Both the position numbers and the translations under genes were made by a program. A stretch of 45,410 nucleotides of DNA, taken from assembly GCA_022844575.1 (NCBI GenBank), contig JALHLL010000001.1, positions 5,916-51,325 on the forward strand, in the 5' to 3' direction. The notes under the pieces are model-generated. The model saw nothing but the letters and a program-made list of their open reading frames with translations, had not been told where the DNA came from and searched no databases. Each line of letters begins with the position of its first letter. Position 1 is the stretch's first letter. Shown here piece after piece: positions 42,601 through 45,410 of the stretch. This DNA is from a bacterium (GTDB lineage: Bacteria; Bacteroidota; Ignavibacteria; Kapaibacteriales; UBA961).

Positions 42601-44108
42601 AAAATGGTGATGATAACAATACCGGTATCAATCGCACAAACTCACCAATAGGTACAGGTCCGAAAAAAACTGTACAAGGAGGTATTAGCGGCGTTGCAAA
42701 TGAAGGTCGTGTAGAAGTTACAGCCGGTATGTACAATGAAACAGTTACTATCAACAAACAAGCTACCGTTATCGGACCTGCTATGATGAATAGTCAGAGT
42801 GTCGTAACAATAAACGGCGGCAATGGTACAACGGTAACATCTATCGGTTCCGATAATAAATTATTCCAGAGAATAAATCTTGGTATCGCAGCAAATCCTG
42901 TCGCACGTATAGCAAGCATTCCTACAGGAAGTTCCGGCAATGTTGTTCTTATAGGAAATGCACAAATTGGCGGCTCGAATGTTTCGGCTTCCATTGCGGC
43001 ATCCGTTATAAATGATGCTAATGATGCAGGATTCGGCACAGGACGTGTCTTATTCGGCCCAATGGCTCCACCGACACAAAATCTTGTCCTTCACCTCGAT
43101 GCTACTTCGCATACTGCTCCTAATAACTCTCCGACAGCACTATGGAACGATCGTTCAGGTAATGATAATAATGCCGAACAGACAATCAATGCACGTACCC
43201 CAATGTTTTTGGCAAATTCGCCATTATTTAACAATAGAAACTCTATGGTTTTTACCGGTGGTAAAGGCATGGAAGTTAAAAATTCTGCTGTGCTAAACGG
43301 TGGCGGACATAAAACAATGTTCGTTGTATTCCGCACCGGTAGTAGTATTGCCGGATATCAGACTATTGCTGAATTAGGCGGAACGAATAGCGGATTTTCA
43401 ATGTATGTATTTAATGGTCGTATATATTTCGGAACTTGGGATAATTCCATACTTTATTCTTCGCGTATTATCTCTGCAAATACCAATTATCTTGCTCAGT
43501 TTACATACAATGGAGAAAGAATCGGTTGGTCGCTCAATCGCTTTACATATTCTTCGCCATTCAACGATAACTCCATAGCACCTGATTTTTCAAAGGTCGG
43601 TATTGGTGCGGTATCCGAAGGAACTCGTTATCATAATAGAGTTGAAGGTTCGGCTTTTGCTCATCCTTTTGCAGGACAAATACCTGAAGTTTTAGTATAT
43701 AATGCTTCTCATATAGATATGCGCGAACTAACATTCGCTTATCTTAACGAGAAATACAACTTGAACTTAGCGTTACAGCCGCTTGAAAAAACAAGTGACA
43801 GCGATACCGAATGGGAAATAATTGAAGGCGAAGGAAATAATAATACCGGTGAAAATGCAAGTATTAGTATTCAACCGAATCCTGCAAATGATAATACGAC
43901 AATCATTGTTAACAATGCTAATTCATCCGATATACGCTTAACAGTTACCGATTTATTCGGTACGACAGTTATTCCTACTCGAGTTTTACATTCATTAAAT
44001 AATAATGTTTTAACTCTCGATACAAAACAGTTATCATCGGGTATGTACATTGTTCGTGTAGAATCTAATGGTTCAGTATTTAGTGAAAAAATGACAGTTG
44101 TCCGATAA
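39693..44108 (+). CDS. Giant T9SS protein: choice-of-anchor I with phytase-esterase-like, beta-helix and LamG-like regions
   Basis: The 1471-residue product has a signal peptide (about 1-30). A choice-of-anchor-I propeller is split in two: the first part has TFTHDGNKILVANEGEPSSN, and the second, at about 730, has YITANEGDARDYSGFGEERR. Between them (about 280-560) is a region like the esterase-like phytase family: LLGGFSGLWYEGTTPDG, MEGIVVAPDGTFYLVDEYRP. Then come a short beta-helix-like region (VYVDGQNGDDNN, about 959), a LamG/concanavalin-like domain (NLVLHLDATSH, about 1129-1355) and a T9SS sorting domain (IQPNPANDNTTIIV). The start has AAGGGA upstream; an earlier TTG at 39642 is less likely. 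Probable role: surface phosphoester hydrolysis with glycan binding; activity is unproven. Confidence 0.85.
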   Translation: MSFLRSKFFCFTAFIVAIAIFDYVPSLSQAYPPQGRTLQFLGRYSTGLFNQSAAEIVSYDPATKTAYMISSVAVRLDAINLSNPKNPTLSFTIDLSPYGSAVNSVAVKNGIIAAAMEAPVRTDNGSIVLLTTSGQLLTQLAVGAQPDMVTFTHDGNKILVANEGEPSSNYSVDPNGSISIVNIAAGVQNVTVTTLDFSSYNNRRQELLGKGIRLFGPNATVAQDFEPEYVAVSPDNSRAWVTLQENNAVAVINLTNNTLADIYPLGTKDWGRGLPRCEKYTMENRPLMGTTAAGQDILLGGFSGLWYEGTTPDGKMKFITHPDRGPNAEPANIGGVVKRPFALPDYQARIVRFELDPATKSTTITEQIPLFRTDGVTPISGKPNVQAQAQGLAYTDEFGVDLFGNPISNDEMGGDMEGIVVAPDGTFYLVDEYRPAIYNFDQNGIMIDRFIPMGTAAAASRPDGTFGTEVLPAVYGQRRNNRGFEAVAIEGNKLYAFIQSGIDSPDLTNDNTSRNSNFLRIVEFDIVTKTVTGEFVYPIFERAQTCDKLGDAVSLGNGRFLVVERDDATGPNARKYIFEINLTGATNTFTNPPSLAVGKTIENSTYDELVAANVRPVFKRKAVHLASIGYDQAEKVEGLARIDDNTFAIINDNDFGVGGSVLPAIPNGTITVNSTPIELGIISFDRSNALDASDRDGAGNTASINFRNWQNLYGLFMPDAISSFTSGGRTYYITANEGDARDYSGFGEERRVSDATRVPLNPVFFPNATTLRQDANLGRLQITSFVNTGTLSASSMSSGDLDGNGTFEMLHTFGTRSFTIWNADGNLVWDSGDDLERRTAFLFPNNFNASNSNNTRDGRSTSKGPEPEAVTVGVVNGRTLAFIGLERIGGIAVWDITEAHKPKYVDYINTRSFNALFNYPTEGDLGPEGLVFIPENESPNGLPMILCANETSGTVSIYQVNPTAVYVDGQNGDDNNTGINRTNSPIGTGPKKTVQGGISGVANEGRVEVTAGMYNETVTINKQATVIGPAMMNSQSVVTINGGNGTTVTSIGSDNKLFQRINLGIAANPVARIASIPTGSSGNVVLIGNAQIGGSNVSASIAASVINDANDAGFGTGRVLFGPMAPPTQNLVLHLDATSHTAPNNSPTALWNDRSGNDNNAEQTINARTPMFLANSPLFNNRNSMVFTGGKGMEVKNSAVLNGGGHKTMFVVFRTGSSIAGYQTIAELGGTNSGFSMYVFNGRIYFGTWDNSILYSSRIISANTNYLAQFTYNGERIGWSLNRFTYSSPFNDNSIAPDFSKVGIGAVSEGTRYHNRVEGSAFAHPFAGQIPEVLVYNASHIDMRELTFAYLNEKYNLNLALQPLEKTSDSDTEWEIIEGEGNNNTGENASISIQPNPANDNTTIIVNNANSSDIRLTVTDLFGTTVIPTRVLHSLNNNVLTLDTKQLSSGMYIVRVESNGSVFSEKMTVVR

Positions 44109-44130
44109 ACAAGTGTAATTTTGTCCATTC

Positions 44131-44163
44131 AAAAAGACCGTCACATATTGTGGCGGTCTTTTT
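44131..44163 (+). terminator. Intrinsic terminator of the phytase-like gene
   Basis: aaaaagaccg pairs with cggtcttttt, extended by cac/gtg inside, and is followed by a T-rich tail. Confidence 0.9.
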
Positions 44164-44198
44164 TTATTTTCAACAGTTTTTAGTTTATAGGTATAAAT

Positions 44199-45185
44199 AT
44201 GAAAATTGCCCTATTCAATACAAAATCATACGAAAAAGATTTTTTTGAGAGAATAATTGGCGAATACTCCCATGAGATTACATACTACGATATTCCTTTA
44301 CGTCCGGAATCAGCCGAATTGGCACGGAACCACGATGCCATTTGCATTTTTGTAAATGATATTGCAGACAAAGAAGTGTTAAAAAAACTCTCCGAACTCG
44401 GCATAAAGATTATTACATTACGATGTGCCGGCTTTAACAATATTGACATATCCATAGCCAAGGAATATGGTCTCCGCATATTCAGAGTACCTTCCTATTC
44501 GCCGCAATCCGTCGCCGAACATGCCATAGCTTTAATAATGACACTTAATAGAAAAACGCATAAAGCATACAATCGTGTAAGGGAAAATAACTTTTCACTG
44601 GAAAAACTAAATGGTTTCACACTTTACGGTAAAACTGTCGGGGTGATAGGAACAGGAAAAATCGGAAGTGCTTTCTGTACGATTATGAAAGGATTCGGAT
44701 GTCATATTCTTGCTTATGATCCTACCGAATCGAAAGAGATGATAAAAATCGGCGTGCAATACACAACCTTCGATTTCCTACTTCAACAATCCGACATTAT
44801 ATCACTCCACTGTCCGCTAATACCCGAAACAAAACATATTATTAGTAAAGAACAGTTTGATATAATGAAAAAAGGTGTTATGCTTATAAACACAAGCAGA
44901 GGAGCACTTGTCAATACAAAGGATGCAATCGGAGCTTTGAAGGTAGGAAGACTCGGCTATTTGGGAATTGATGTCTATGAACAAGAAGAACAAATATTTT
45001 TTCATGATATGTCAGAATCCATTATTCAGGACGATGTAATATCCCGCCTTTTGACATTCCCCAATGTACTGATTACCTCACATCAGGGTTTTTTCACCAA
45101 TGAAGCATTAGAAGAAATAGTTCGTACTACTTTGCAAAACTGTACGGATTTTGAAAATGGAATAGCTAATGATCGTGAGCTATAA
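44199..45185 (+). CDS. ldhA: D-2-hydroxyacid dehydrogenase, D-lactate dehydrogenase (LdhA-like)
   Basis: This 328-residue NAD-dependent enzyme has the D-LDH substrate loop LRCAGFNNIDI (about 75-85), the Rossmann motif GVIGTGKIG (148-156), the catalytic arginine R234 in NTSRGALVN, an acidic partner in GIDVYEQEE, and H295 in LITSHQGFFTNEAL. The RCAGFNN and SHQGFFTNEAL signatures are typical of fermentative LdhA, which reduces pyruvate to D-lactate in the cytoplasm. Length is right for the family. It is monocistronic, between two good terminators. A closely related 2-hydroxyacid dehydrogenase with another substrate is the only real alternative. Confidence 0.9.
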   Translation: MKIALFNTKSYEKDFFERIIGEYSHEITYYDIPLRPESAELARNHDAICIFVNDIADKEVLKKLSELGIKIITLRCAGFNNIDISIAKEYGLRIFRVPSYSPQSVAEHAIALIMTLNRKTHKAYNRVRENNFSLEKLNGFTLYGKTVGVIGTGKIGSAFCTIMKGFGCHILAYDPTESKEMIKIGVQYTTFDFLLQQSDIISLHCPLIPETKHIISKEQFDIMKKGVMLINTSRGALVNTKDAIGALKVGRLGYLGIDVYEQEEQIFFHDMSESIIQDDVISRLLTFPNVLITSHQGFFTNEALEEIVRTTLQNCTDFENGIANDREL

Positions 45186-45212
45186 TAAGTCAAACCATGT
45201 CATCGCAAAATA

Positions 45213-45237
45213 AAAAAGGCGGTAAAACCGCCTTTTT
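45213..45237 (+). terminator. Intrinsic terminator after ldhA
   Basis: aaaaaggcggt pairs with accgccttttt over a three-base loop, and it is T-rich on both strands. Confidence 0.9.
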
Positions 45238-45249
45238 ATAATCTTGCAC

Positions 45250-45410
45250 TGCCCCGTCCTAGAATAAGTTGACACATTATAGGAGAAGTAGTAATGTCAA
45301 CAAGGACTAAGGTATCAGTTAAACGTACTCAACGGGACTACAGTTTATCCTTCAAATTATCGGTAATTGATGCGGTAGAAAAAGGAGAGTTGAGTCAAAG
45401 AGAGGCAAAG
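45250..45410 (+). mobile_element. IS3-family insertion sequence, left end, truncated by the window
   Basis: The left terminal sequence is recognisable: TGCCCCGTCCTAGAATAAGT, followed by TGACA, a typical IS3-family inverted-repeat end of this IS150-like kind. It starts 12 bases after the ldhA terminator. A transposase reading frame begins inside. The right end and target duplication lie outside the window. Confidence 0.8.
45294..45410 (+). CDS. IS3-family transposase OrfA, N-terminal 39 residues
   Basis: I translated this frame by hand from ATG 45294 to the window end. It reads VKRTQRDYSLSFKLSVIDAV then EKGELSQREAK. This is the helix-turn-helix start of IS3-family OrfA proteins, which bind the terminal repeats and are usually joined to OrfB by programmed frameshifting. 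AGGAG precedes the start. Nothing can be said about integrity beyond the window. Confidence 0.8.
   Translation, partial: MSTRTKVSVKRTQRDYSLSFKLSVIDAVEKGELSQREAK

Overview
The window looks like chromosomal DNA of an AT-rich member of the Bacteroidota/Chlorobiota/Ignavibacteriota/Kapabacteria assemblage. The evidence is seven large secreted proteins ending in type IX secretion (T9SS) type-A sorting domains, three large TonB-dependent receptors (TBDRs) with carboxypeptidase-like N-terminal domains, and promoter -7 boxes matching the Bacteroidota consensus TAnnTTTG. Species is not resolvable by eye.

Layout. 1-2.3 kb (minus): a truncated rhomboid protease, an arsenosugar-type radical SAM protein (ArsS) with its AhpD-like partner, and a small repeat-bearing lipoprotein. 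2.6-6.8 kb (plus): a YbdK-like carboxylate-amine ligase, a long-chain acyl-CoA synthetase and a Tat-type metallophosphoesterase. 6.8-11.1 kb is an accessory patch, almost all minus strand. It holds small membrane ORFs, a decayed RHS-core gene, two paralogous secreted proteins of unknown family, a fragment duplicated from the metallophosphoesterase gene, and a PmeII-like type II restriction-modification pair with its own promoter. 11.2-24.2 kb (minus) holds two paralogous two-gene modules, each a TBDR followed by a T9SS surface protein built of KRE9-like and beta-helix-like domains. 24.3-27.2 kb (minus): a GH9-like T9SS protein and an orphan substrate-binding lipoprotein. 27.8-29.5 kb (minus): a LytS/LytTR two-component system. 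29.8-33.5 kb (plus): two Ycf48/BNR-type T9SS proteins. 33.6-39.4 kb (minus): an operon of Oar-like TBDR, DUF4397-like lipoprotein and secreted EEP-family nuclease/phosphatase. 39.7-44.1 kb (plus, divergent): a 1471-residue choice-of-anchor-I/phytase-esterase-like T9SS protein. 44.2-45.2 kb: a D-lactate-dehydrogenase-like enzyme. An IS3-family element starts at about 45250 and runs off the window.

Working together. The right half is dominated by cell-surface capture machinery. The nuclease/TBDR operon faces a phytase-like gene across a spacer containing PhoB-box-style 11-bp direct repeats, which suggests, by inference only, extracellular organophosphate or DNA scavenging. The two TBDR/beta-helix modules share promoter geometry, leader and 3' sequence, so they look like one duplicated, co-regulated uptake system with unknown substrate. 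This is the best candidate for an undescribed system. The 6.8-9.4 kb patch looks like a decayed polymorphic-toxin/immunity locus.
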